Below are positions 14,770-22,352 of a stretch of DNA of 27,097 nt, in pieces. Position 1 is the first letter of the stretch. Every line of letters begins with the position of its first letter. The notes under the pieces are model-generated. The model searched no databases. It saw only the letters and a program-made list of their open reading frames with translations, and had not been told where the DNA came from. The position numbers and the translations under genes were made by a program. This DNA is from an uncultured Lachnospiraceae bacterium (GTDB lineage Bacteria; Bacillota; Clostridia; Lachnospirales; Lachnospiraceae): the NCBI GenBank assembly GCA_910585555.1, contig CAJUFU010000041.1, positions 1 through 27,097 on the forward strand, written 5' to 3'.

Positions 14770-15057
14770 ATGAGAGTTATTTTCAGGCAGAGTCCTTGTA
14801 TTCCGGTGGAGAATGGTTTGATTGTGGATGGGGAAAAGCTGACAATCAGGGAGGAACTGGCTAAGACCAGGTTTGCCTTGGAAAACGCTTATTCGGGATT
14901 TGACAACGTGACCGATCCAGATCTGATTGACTGTTACATCTATGAATTAAACGCTGTTATGAAGCGTTATAAATACTTATTGCAACAGGCAGCAGAATTA
15001 GATCTGCTGCCTGAGGAAGAACGTGCTAAAGCCTACCGCCCCATAACGGTCCTGTAA
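14770..15057 (+). CDS. DUF2508 (YaaL-like) family protein
   Basis: A small 95-residue cytoplasmic protein and the only plus-strand gene. It resembles the DUF2508/YaaL family: a helical protein with REELAKTRFALENAYSGFDNVTDPDLIDCYIYELN, typical of the family's helical hairpin. The function is unknown. In Bacillus subtilis yaaL lies next to recR and bofA; here the bofA neighbour is conserved but divergently oriented. The ATG at 14770 follows GGAAAGGTGGG; the frame is open further upstream but without a better site. An 11-bp perfect inverted repeat lies in the codons for QAAELDLLPE. Its stop codon is one base from the fliS stop codon on the opposite strand. Confidence 0.75.
   Translation: MRVIFRQSPCIPVENGLIVDGEKLTIREELAKTRFALENAYSGFDNVTDPDLIDCYIYELNAVMKRYKYLLQQAAELDLLPEEERAKAYRPITVL
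14986..15013. repeat. 11-bp perfect inverted repeat inside the DUF2508 gene, just past fliS
   Basis: CAGGCAGCAGA (14986-14996) and TCTGCTGCCTG (15003-15013) pair perfectly around a six-base loop. It is about 46 bases beyond the fliS stop codon. Neither strand shows a T tract after it, so it is not a standard terminator, but a stable hairpin here could stall or protect the 3' end of the convergent transcripts. Confidence 0.5.
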
Positions 15058-15058
15058 T

Positions 15059-15535
15059 TTATACGCAAAAACCTCTATTGGCCGCGGGGTCAGCTATATT
15101 CTCTGTGAGCGTACTCCGGCCATAGGTAAGTCCGGCATATACTGTCTGGCTATTGCCCATAACAGGACCCGACAAATCCTGACTTTCTATCTTCTTATAG
15201 GCCTTCTGGAGCTCTCCAATCACCATACGGACATGCTCCAGATGTTCCATATCATAGTGAATGGAGGCCTGCGCCAGTTCTCTGTTAATAAAAAGATACA
15301 ACTGTAAAAGTTTCTGCGCCAGATCATATTCCAGATGCAGGGAGTTCATGAGCTCATTCACACATCCCTGTATCTTACGGACTGCCATCTTATAATCCGC
15401 CCTGCTGTCTATATCCAAAGCATCCTTTGCCTCATCGATATAGAGCAGAATCATTTCATAGAGAATGGTAATCAACTGCGTCTTATTCGCCTGCGTAATC
15501 CGCAGCGTATACTCCTGTTTCAATTCCTTAGTCAT
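15059..15535 (-). CDS. fliS: Flagellin export chaperone FliS
   Basis: This 158-residue helical protein binds the C-terminal segment of newly made flagellin and keeps it unpolymerised until export. The N-terminal ITQANKTQLITILYEMILLYIDEAKDAL matches the FliS signature helix, and the ELMNSLHLEYDLAQKLLQLYLFINREL region matches its second conserved part. The C-terminal tail of about 25 residues (after KKIESQDLSG) is longer than in many FliS proteins. It follows flagellin by 26 bp on the same strand, as expected for a chaperone-cargo pair. ATG at 15535 with AGGGGTG upstream. No terminator is seen beyond its stop before the DUF2508 gene ends. Confidence 0.88.
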   Translation of the reverse strand: MTKELKQEYTLRITQANKTQLITILYEMILLYIDEAKDALDIDSRADYKMAVRKIQGCVNELMNSLHLEYDLAQKLLQLYLFINRELAQASIHYDMEHLEHVRMVIGELQKAYKKIESQDLSGPVMGNSQTVYAGLTYGRSTLTENIADPAANRGFCV

Positions 15536-15561
15536 GATGACACCCCTCTCATTTTCTGCAA

Positions 15562-17040
15562 TTATTGTAGCAGCTGAAGCACCTGGGACGGTCTCTCATT
15601 CGCCTGTGCAAGCATAGAAACTGCCGCCTGGGATATTACCTGCTCTGTGGTATAGTTAGTCATCTCTTCTGCCATATCCACATCCATGATACGGGAATAA
15701 GAAGACGTCATATTTTCACTTGTCACATCCAGGTTATTCACGGTATGCTCTAAACGATTCTGATAAGCTCCCAATCTGCTTCTTGCAGAAGAGACGTAAA
15801 GGATACCCTCCCGAATCTCATTGATTGCGTCCGAACAGCTGTCCTGCGTTGTCATTTCCGTCTTTTCGATACCCAGTCTGCTCAAGGAAATAGTAGGGAT
15901 ACGAATATCCAGCTGCTGCCCCTCATTGGCGCCTGTCTGGGTGTCCATGGAACCGATGCCTGTGACATCAATTATGAGACCTATCGTGGCCGTTTCCTGG
16001 CCCCCTCCGGTCTGCACGGTCGCCGGTGTCGCTGTTGTCTGATTGGCAGGTCTTGTTACCTCAAGCTCTAATCTGAAGCCCTGATCGTTTGTAATGACTA
16101 TTGTGTCTGTTCCGGCTGCATCATCGCCGATGACGGAAGATATCTTTGCATCCGCCGGAAGATCTCCGCCAATCACATCTTGAAGATTATCCATTGTAGT
16201 TGTCAGATCTATCTCCGGTGCAAAATCCGTAGCTGCCGGCGGATTCGTATCCACAAAATTATAGGCAACGTCAAACGGCGGTACAGATACTTGCTTCTCC
16301 TCCAAAGGGGACACTGTGCCATATGCTACCACATTTCCATCGGCATCCTTAATCGGTTTGGGCTCAACCATCAAAGTCAATTCAAAATCCTGAGGACCTT
16401 TCAGCGTAATCTTATCCTGCCCTACGGAGTCAAATTTCACACCGGCCGGAAACCCATTGTCCCCATCATATTTAATCCCAACTTTGGACCTGTCTTTATC
16501 AATGGTTCCATCATCGTTATAGACAATCTTCAGCTCATCAATGACATAATTCTTAGGAACCACTTCGTCCGAATAATAATCTACCTTAACCTGATTATTA
16601 TTCGTATATCCTCTTAAGTCAAAGGTTCCATCCAGAAGCGGCTGTCCGTTAAACTCCGTGTCGGATGCGATTCTGGTAATCTCTGCCTTAAGCTGTTTCA
16701 CTTCCTGATCAAGAGTCATACGATCACTGGTAGTCAATGTTCCGGTAGCGCCTTTTACTGCCAGTTCATTCATTCTCTGCAGCATCTCATGCACTTCCGT
16801 CAAGGCACCGTCTGCTGTCTCGATGATGGAAATACCATTGTTGGAACACTGGGTCGCCACAGAAATACCGGTAATCTGTGTATTCATCTTCTTGCCGATG
16901 GCATAACCCGAAGGATTATCCTTTGAGCTGGTTACCTTAAGACCAGAAGAAAGGCGCTCCAAAGATTTCGATACTTTTCTGTCTGATGCGTTTAGTGCAT
17001 TGCTGGCACGCATCGCCGCCGCATTATAACTTATCTTCAT
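15562..17040 (-). CDS. hag: Flagellin
   Basis: The 492-residue filament subunit has conserved D0/D1 ends: residues 1 to about 140, including SKSLERLSSGLKVTSSKDNPSG and LQRMNELAVKGATG, and about 395-492, including SSARSRLGAYQNRLEHT and VLQLLQ at the end. The middle (about 141-390) is a variable surface region with acidic and Thr-rich stretches. The LQRMNELAV segment corresponds to the TLR5-recognised helix of other flagellins. Two cysteines (Cys65 and Cys402) are present, which is unusual for flagellin. ATG at 17040 follows AAAGGAGG. It is 15 bp downstream of the 1036-residue gene and upstream of fliS. No sigma-28-type promoter is visible in that gap. Confidence 0.95.
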   Translation of the reverse strand: MKISYNAAAMRASNALNASDRKVSKSLERLSSGLKVTSSKDNPSGYAIGKKMNTQITGISVATQCSNNGISIIETADGALTEVHEMLQRMNELAVKGATGTLTTSDRMTLDQEVKQLKAEITRIASDTEFNGQPLLDGTFDLRGYTNNNQVKVDYYSDEVVPKNYVIDELKIVYNDDGTIDKDRSKVGIKYDGDNGFPAGVKFDSVGQDKITLKGPQDFELTLMVEPKPIKDADGNVVAYGTVSPLEEKQVSVPPFDVAYNFVDTNPPAATDFAPEIDLTTTMDNLQDVIGGDLPADAKISSVIGDDAAGTDTIVITNDQGFRLELEVTRPANQTTATPATVQTGGGQETATIGLIIDVTGIGSMDTQTGANEGQQLDIRIPTISLSRLGIEKTEMTTQDSCSDAINEIREGILYVSSARSRLGAYQNRLEHTVNNLDVTSENMTSSYSRIMDVDMAEEMTNYTTEQVISQAAVSMLAQANERPSQVLQLLQ

Positions 17041-17055
17041 TCTTGTTATCCTCCT

Positions 17056-20000
17056 TTATGCCGTCACGCTGGTGATAAATGCTCTCGCTATCCGGTACAA
17101 ATCTGCCGTCTGTATGGTCTCATCTGTCTCCAAATCCTTTGGCGTATATCCGTCCGCATTTGCCTCTTTGCTGTACATAATGCCTACACTGCCAACCTTC
17201 AAAGAACCGCCCTCTGCGCTATCCACTGCCAGCGCTTCCTTCAAGCCATCCTGTATATCCCACAGCTTCTCTGTGCCCTCTTTATTATCGCAGGCAATAT
17301 AGCCTGAAACGGTCTGGTTCCTGACTGCAAACTGCGCTCTGATGCGCCCGTAGGTCTCTGTCTCCATGGATGCGCTGACTTTACCGCCCTCACCGCCGTG
17401 CAGAATCTTGAGATTCAGGGCTGTCAGTTCCCCGTTTATCTCCACGGGAATCTGGTAATTCTCTTCCTTTGCCAGATTCCCGGCCAATGCCAGCTGTTTC
17501 TGACAACTCTGCAAGGTCTTAAGGTCCAGATAAGATGTCTCCTCTTCTTTCGCCTCTTCCAGAATCTCCTGGAAAGTATCCTGCATCTTTTCGTAGGCTT
17601 CTTCTGCACTGTCCTGATCTGTCAAACTCTCTATCAAATGTGCCGCTGCTTCTTTTCCTTTGGGAGCATCCGTATTCTTTTCCAGTTCGTTTAATTTCTT
17701 ATACAGGGCTCCCGGTTTCTTACGAAGGGCTGCGGCTGCTGTCAGGTTATTACTTGTTACCGGCTGTCTGTAAGCTGTCAGCTCACGCACAATGGCGTCT
17801 TCTATTCCCTCCAGCTCCTGATAGGATTGTAACGCTTCCTGCAGGTATGCCGTTTCCAGTCTGTCATCCGCCGACATCTGCTCTAAGCCTTCCGCTATTT
17901 CATCCATGGTCATATCCGCCCTAAGCTCCATCTGGGCAAGCATCTCTGGTTCCATGGTATCCGCGATTTCTCCGGCAAGCATATGATAATAAGCTTCCGC
18001 CCCTTCCCTGCCCTGCTGTTCCTTTCCCTGGGAAAAAGACTGTTTATCCGCACTGGTCTGTTCCAGCATAGGAAATGCACTTAAAATCTGGTCTGTGATG
18101 GATTTCCCTTTGTTTACGGCATTTACACCGTTAAACTCGTCATCCACCGTATAATCCATGCCCTGGCGCTTAGTGCTGCGCATGGCTGTGAGTAGATTTT
18201 GGAATGAAAGTCCCGCCCCTTCCCTGATCAGGCTGCCCACTGCGGCATCATCCGTCTTTTCCAGCTGTCTGAACATACGGTAGATACCAATATAGGCTTC
18301 TCTCTCCTGTTCTTCTATGGCGTGATTCTGTTCCAGTTTATATAGATACTTACTAAACTTCTCTTCCTTAACTTCCTGCGTATGGCCGCTCTCATCCAAG
18401 TACTGGTTCAACTCATCAACGGTCATATTCAATGGATTCTTGCCATCCCGAATCATCTGCAAGGATACTGCCGGCGTCATTTTGCGGATAGTCTGGCGAA
18501 GCTCCATGTCATACTTCTTTACGGCATCCATATTCTCCTGGGTAATGTCCATACTGTTATAACCCAGTATCCGCACCGCCCGGCGGTTCTCCTCGTTCTG
18601 TTCAAGGCCCATATCCTTTAGAATGTCATCCACGTTACGGAAAGCCTTACGGATGGAATCTCCCATATCCGCTCTGGGAGCCGTCATCAATGTCTCATAA
18701 GATTCCCTGGCCGCCTCATAGCTGTTCTTAAGCGCCGTACCATTTGTATGTACGCTGTCCAGCGTAAATAATTCTTCTTCACCGATATAGCGGGCCAGCA
18801 CCGCTGCCGGCAGGTAAGGTATCTCCTGGGTCTTTTGCTGTACTTCATCGTACAACGCCGCTTTCTCGGCCGTACCAGTCTCCCCGAAGAGTTTCTGGTT
18901 CAATTCTTCCTCCACCTTCTTCAAGGCGTCCACCAGTTTCTCCAAATCCGCCGTATCGATGGAATAACCGCTCTCTATCAGCCTGCGGTTTGCCTCTATG
19001 GTCATCATCAGACGAACTTCTTCCAGCTGACGTCTTGCCGTGACCGCCTGGGGCGTGTCTGCCGCTATACCGTTTCGCTCTATCTCCTGCTGCGCCTTTT
19101 CCAGATTGCGCAGATTAACATCCTTTTCCTCGGCAGCTGTCTGATCTACCGCCTCGTCGCTGATCTTTGCAAAGGCTTCCACATAATCGGCCGCCTTTTC
19201 CCGATTGCTCCTGCCGTCCACCAGATCAGCCTTATCTGCGCTCTTACCGTCTGAAATGGCCGCCGCCACCGCTGATAAAATCCTTGCCGTATCCTGGGGC
19301 AGTTCCACCTGCCCGATTTCATGCAGCTTCGACATAGTCTCTTTCGTGAGCGGCACGCCCGCTTCGATCAGCCATCTGGCCCCTTCCAGATTCTCCTCAG
19401 TGATCTCCAAACCTGCCTCTTCAATTACCCGCTCCATCTGCGGCCGTAACTGCTCCCAGTTATAGTCTTCTGCCTTCTTGGCATAATATCCGGTATTGTC
19501 CGTTGCGTAATAACCATGGCCCTGTCTGCGGCTGTCCGGCGTTGCACTATGCTGCGCCCTATAGAGATCGTCTATGGTGGGGTCCATATTATTCTCCACC
19601 ATATATTTCACAGTGCCCTCCGTGGGCGTATTCATCTGCACGGCTCTGTCGTAGGCTTCCTTAGCTGCCGCCACATTTTCCCTGGTAACAGGAATATCAT
19701 GGGCCTTAAACTGCTTACAAAGCTCTCTGGCAAAAGTCTCGCTGCCCGTAATCTGCCGCAGAGTCTCCGCATCCAGATCGTCGGTGTAGCCCGCGATCTG
19801 TGTGCCGCCTTTCACAAGCGCCGCCTTGATGGTATCGACAATGGTAACAACTTCCTCAATATCCATGTCATCAGGACAATAGCCTTCTTCTTGCAGGCGT
19901 TTAAAATCTTCCTCAGACATAGTCTTAGACATTACTGTCATATAGTCTCTCTGCGCGGCCAGGTCGTCAACCAGCCCCGCAGCTTGCATAACCTCTTCTG

Positions 20001-20166
20001 CGGTCTTTCCGTGACCCCCGTAAGCGTTGTTATCCATAACTGTGCCAGAAATGTCTAATGCGTAATCACTCGTCCGCTCCGTCCTGAGCTTTGGAGTGTT
20101 TCGATATGCTGTTGCTGCCCTGTCTACATTCTGATCGATATGACTGTGATCAAATGTAATCTTCAT
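17056..20166 (-). CDS. Large flagellar-locus protein (DUF6240-like) with FliK-like C-terminal region
   Basis: This 1036-residue, charged, mostly helical protein has no signal peptide or membrane segment. I believe it belongs to the DUF6240 group of Lachnospiraceae, but this is from memory. At least three internal segments share a pattern: a hydrophobic turn with T-x-E-N, a helix, then T-x-E/D-x-(L/M). They lie near residues 150-195, 250-285 and 519-550. The C-terminal region (about 890-990), with NGELTALNLKILHGG, GGKVSASMETETYGRIRAQFAV and WDIQDGLKEAL, resembles the FliK hook-length control C-domain. Immediate linkage to flagellin and fliS supports a flagellar role. ATG at 20166; AAGGAG lies a rather long 14 bases upstream. 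Confidence 0.7.
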   Translation of the reverse strand: MKITFDHSHIDQNVDRAATAYRNTPKLRTERTSDYALDISGTVMDNNAYGGHGKTAEEVMQAAGLVDDLAAQRDYMTVMSKTMSEEDFKRLQEEGYCPDDMDIEEVVTIVDTIKAALVKGGTQIAGYTDDLDAETLRQITGSETFARELCKQFKAHDIPVTRENVAAAKEAYDRAVQMNTPTEGTVKYMVENNMDPTIDDLYRAQHSATPDSRRQGHGYYATDNTGYYAKKAEDYNWEQLRPQMERVIEEAGLEITEENLEGARWLIEAGVPLTKETMSKLHEIGQVELPQDTARILSAVAAAISDGKSADKADLVDGRSNREKAADYVEAFAKISDEAVDQTAAEEKDVNLRNLEKAQQEIERNGIAADTPQAVTARRQLEEVRLMMTIEANRRLIESGYSIDTADLEKLVDALKKVEEELNQKLFGETGTAEKAALYDEVQQKTQEIPYLPAAVLARYIGEEELFTLDSVHTNGTALKNSYEAARESYETLMTAPRADMGDSIRKAFRNVDDILKDMGLEQNEENRRAVRILGYNSMDITQENMDAVKKYDMELRQTIRKMTPAVSLQMIRDGKNPLNMTVDELNQYLDESGHTQEVKEEKFSKYLYKLEQNHAIEEQEREAYIGIYRMFRQLEKTDDAAVGSLIREGAGLSFQNLLTAMRSTKRQGMDYTVDDEFNGVNAVNKGKSITDQILSAFPMLEQTSADKQSFSQGKEQQGREGAEAYYHMLAGEIADTMEPEMLAQMELRADMTMDEIAEGLEQMSADDRLETAYLQEALQSYQELEGIEDAIVRELTAYRQPVTSNNLTAAAALRKKPGALYKKLNELEKNTDAPKGKEAAAHLIESLTDQDSAEEAYEKMQDTFQEILEEAKEEETSYLDLKTLQSCQKQLALAGNLAKEENYQIPVEINGELTALNLKILHGGEGGKVSASMETETYGRIRAQFAVRNQTVSGYIACDNKEGTEKLWDIQDGLKEALAVDSAEGGSLKVGSVGIMYSKEANADGYTPKDLETDETIQTADLYRIARAFITSVTA

Positions 20167-20198
20167 AATTTATAAGTATGCTCCTTTCACGGTCTGCA

Positions 20199-20227
20199 AA
20201 TTTACGTGCTCAAGTACAAAGTTGCAA
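20199..20227 (-). promoter_or_regulatory. Possible promoter of the flagellin operon
   Basis: On the minus strand TTGCAA (20222-20227) and TAAATT (20199-20204) are 17 bases apart, each matching four of six vegetative consensus bases. Start would be near 20192. No TAAA-N15-GCCGATAA type flagellar sigma-28 promoter is seen here. The call is weak. Confidence 0.35.
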
Positions 20228-20261
20228 CTAAAATTTTCAATTTCACACCTTTTTTTAATGA

Positions 20262-20295
20262 TAAAAAGGGCGAATGTTATCCACATTCACCCTTT
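20262..20295 (-). terminator. Rho-independent terminator of glgB
   Basis: On the minus strand the arms AAAGGGTGAATGT (20283-20295) and ACATTCGCCCTTT (20265-20277) pair over 13 bp with one U-G wobble and a five-base loop. A run of five T begins in the last three stem bases. The wobble would be a C-A mismatch on the plus strand, which supports minus-strand use. It lies 45 bases beyond the glgB stop. Confidence 0.85.
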
Positions 20296-20340
20296 ATTTC
20301 GGCATGATTTTTCACTTTCTTAACCTTTGATGCACATTTC

Positions 20341-22326
20341 CTAGAAAACAAAGATAGCTGCGGTATAAGGAGGCAGATCAAAACAGATGCTGTAGTCCTT
20401 ATAATTACAGGTCTCCTTGACTGCGGTAAGTTCTGCCGGAATCTCATGCCCGTTACCGCCGAAACGTTTCTCATCACTGTTCAGCAAAAGCTTATATTTC
20501 TTTTTCTTCGGCACGCCAACCTTGTAGTTCTCCCACATCATCGGTGTCATATTGAGTACGAACATAATATTGTTCTTGCCTGTTTCATCTTTTCTGAAAA
20601 AGCTGTAGACACTGTGGTCCGCGTCATCGGCATTGAGCCACTCAAAGCCGCCCCAGTCATTGTCAATGGTGTACAGCGCCGGATATTTATGATAAAGTTT
20701 CAAGAGCTCCTTTACATATTCGTGCATACCCTTATTCTGCTCTTCGCCGAGTAAAAACCAATCCAACTCCCTTGCCTCACTCCACTCTCTCTCCTGTCCG
20801 AAATCCTGTCCCATGAACAGAAGTTTCTTGCCGGCATGACCAAACATATAGCTGTATCCCACACGCAGATTCGCATATTTATCTACCGGATAACCAGGCA
20901 TTTTATTTACCATGGAACATTTTAAATGCACTACCTCGTCATGAGACAAAGGCAGAATATAGTTCTCGCTGTTGTTGTAACTCATAGCAAAGGTCATGGC
21001 ATAATGATTGTTCTTACGGAACAGCGGGTCTAACTTCATATACTCGCAGAAATCATGCATCCAGCCCATATTCCACTTAAAGCTGAAGCCCAATCCATCG
21101 TCTTCCACACTGCCAGTCACCTTAGGCCAAGCCGTAGACTCTTCGGCTATGGTCAAAAATCCCGGATAAGCGCCATGAATCACGGAATTTAAATGCTTAA
21201 AGAATTCAATCGCATCCAGGTTCTCTCTTCCGCCGTACTTATTGGGCACCCACTGTCCTTCCCTCTTACTATAATCCAGATAAAGCATAGAAGCCACCGC
21301 ATCAATACGAATACCATCAATATGATATTCTTTAATCCAGAAAAGCGCGTTGGCAATCAAGAAATTCCTGACCTCATTTTTACTATAGTTAAAAATCTTG
21401 GTGCCCCAGTCCGGATGTTCCCCAATCCTTGGGTCCGGATGCTCATAGATGCACTGGCCGTCGAAACATCCTAAACCATGTGCGTCCGTGGCAAAATGTG
21501 CCGGCACCCAATCCAAGATCACACCGATCTTATTGCGATGCAAGGTATTGATCAGATACATGAAATCCTCAGGATTGCCATGCCTGGAAGTAGGCGCATA
21601 ATAACCCGTCACCTGATAGCCCCAGGAGCCGTCGTAGGGATACTCGGCGATTCCCATCAGCTCTATATGGGTGTAACGCATCTCCTTTAAATACTCTACA
21701 ATTCTGTCTGCAAATTCCCTGTAGTTGTAGAAGCCTTCCTCCGTACCGTCAGGATGTTTCATCCAGGAACCAATATGACATTCATAGATTGCCATGGGTT
21801 CCTTATTATAGTCTTTCCCTGCTCTTGCATCCATCCACACATTGTCAGACCACTTAAATTTACCAATATCAAAGGTCTTAGAGGCATTGCCGGGACGCAT
21901 CTCCGCATAGTTTGCAAAAGGGTCAGCCTTATACAGCTTTTCCCCTGCCGCCGTACGAATCAAGAACTTGTATAATTCATTTTCTCCTACACCCGGAATA
22001 AAAAGCTTGTAAATCCCGCCCGGTCCAAGTTTCTCCATCTCATGGATTTCCTCATTCCAGTCATTGAAAGTACCAATCACATGTACGCTTGCCGCATTAG
22101 GCGCCCAAACGGCAAAAAACATGCCTTTTACCCCATCCTCTACGGAAGGGTGCGCACCCAGCTTCTTATAAATATCGTAGTGACTGCCTTGTGCAAATAC
22201 ATACTGGTCTGCTTCAGAGATAAAAACCTGGTTCTCCTCCACCTTCTTCACCGGCTTTTTCGCCGGCTTCTTTTCTGTCTTTTTGGCCGGTCTTCCTACC
22301 GGTCTTTTTTCCTGTTTCACTGCCAT
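20341..22326 (-). CDS. glgB: 1,4-alpha-glucan branching enzyme (GH13) with basic N-terminal tail
   Basis: This enzyme introduces alpha-1,6 branches into glycogen. Residues about 36-150 hold a CBM48-type domain (FAVWAPNAASVHVIGTFNDW). The GH13 barrel has the four conserved regions: ILDWVPAHF, GIRIDAVASM with the nucleophile Asp, IAEESTAWP with the acid/base Glu, and LPLSHDEVVH. The C-terminal beta domain follows. Residues 1-33 are an extra Lys/Pro/Arg-rich tail with RPVGRPAKK and KKPAKKPVKK, not usual for GlgB. It follows the TPR/pseudo-AAA gene by 26 bp and ends before a strong terminator, so the two genes form a unit. No other glycogen genes are in the window. Confidence 0.95.
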   Translation of the reverse strand: MAVKQEKRPVGRPAKKTEKKPAKKPVKKVEENQVFISEADQYVFAQGSHYDIYKKLGAHPSVEDGVKGMFFAVWAPNAASVHVIGTFNDWNEEIHEMEKLGPGGIYKLFIPGVGENELYKFLIRTAAGEKLYKADPFANYAEMRPGNASKTFDIGKFKWSDNVWMDARAGKDYNKEPMAIYECHIGSWMKHPDGTEEGFYNYREFADRIVEYLKEMRYTHIELMGIAEYPYDGSWGYQVTGYYAPTSRHGNPEDFMYLINTLHRNKIGVILDWVPAHFATDAHGLGCFDGQCIYEHPDPRIGEHPDWGTKIFNYSKNEVRNFLIANALFWIKEYHIDGIRIDAVASMLYLDYSKREGQWVPNKYGGRENLDAIEFFKHLNSVIHGAYPGFLTIAEESTAWPKVTGSVEDDGLGFSFKWNMGWMHDFCEYMKLDPLFRKNNHYAMTFAMSYNNSENYILPLSHDEVVHLKCSMVNKMPGYPVDKYANLRVGYSYMFGHAGKKLLFMGQDFGQEREWSEARELDWFLLGEEQNKGMHEYVKELLKLYHKYPALYTIDNDWGGFEWLNADDADHSVYSFFRKDETGKNNIMFVLNMTPMMWENYKVGVPKKKKYKLLLNSDEKRFGGNGHEIPAELTAVKETCNYKDYSICFDLPPYTAAIFVF

Positions 22327-22352
22327 TTCCTGTTCCCCCTGTGTCCTTTGGA

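Noticed and set aside
17041..17055. Sigma-28 promoter directly before flagellin
   Set aside because: The 15-bp gap and the adjoining end of the upstream gene show no TAAA-N15-GCCGATAA-like sequence; flagellin probably shares the upstream transcript.
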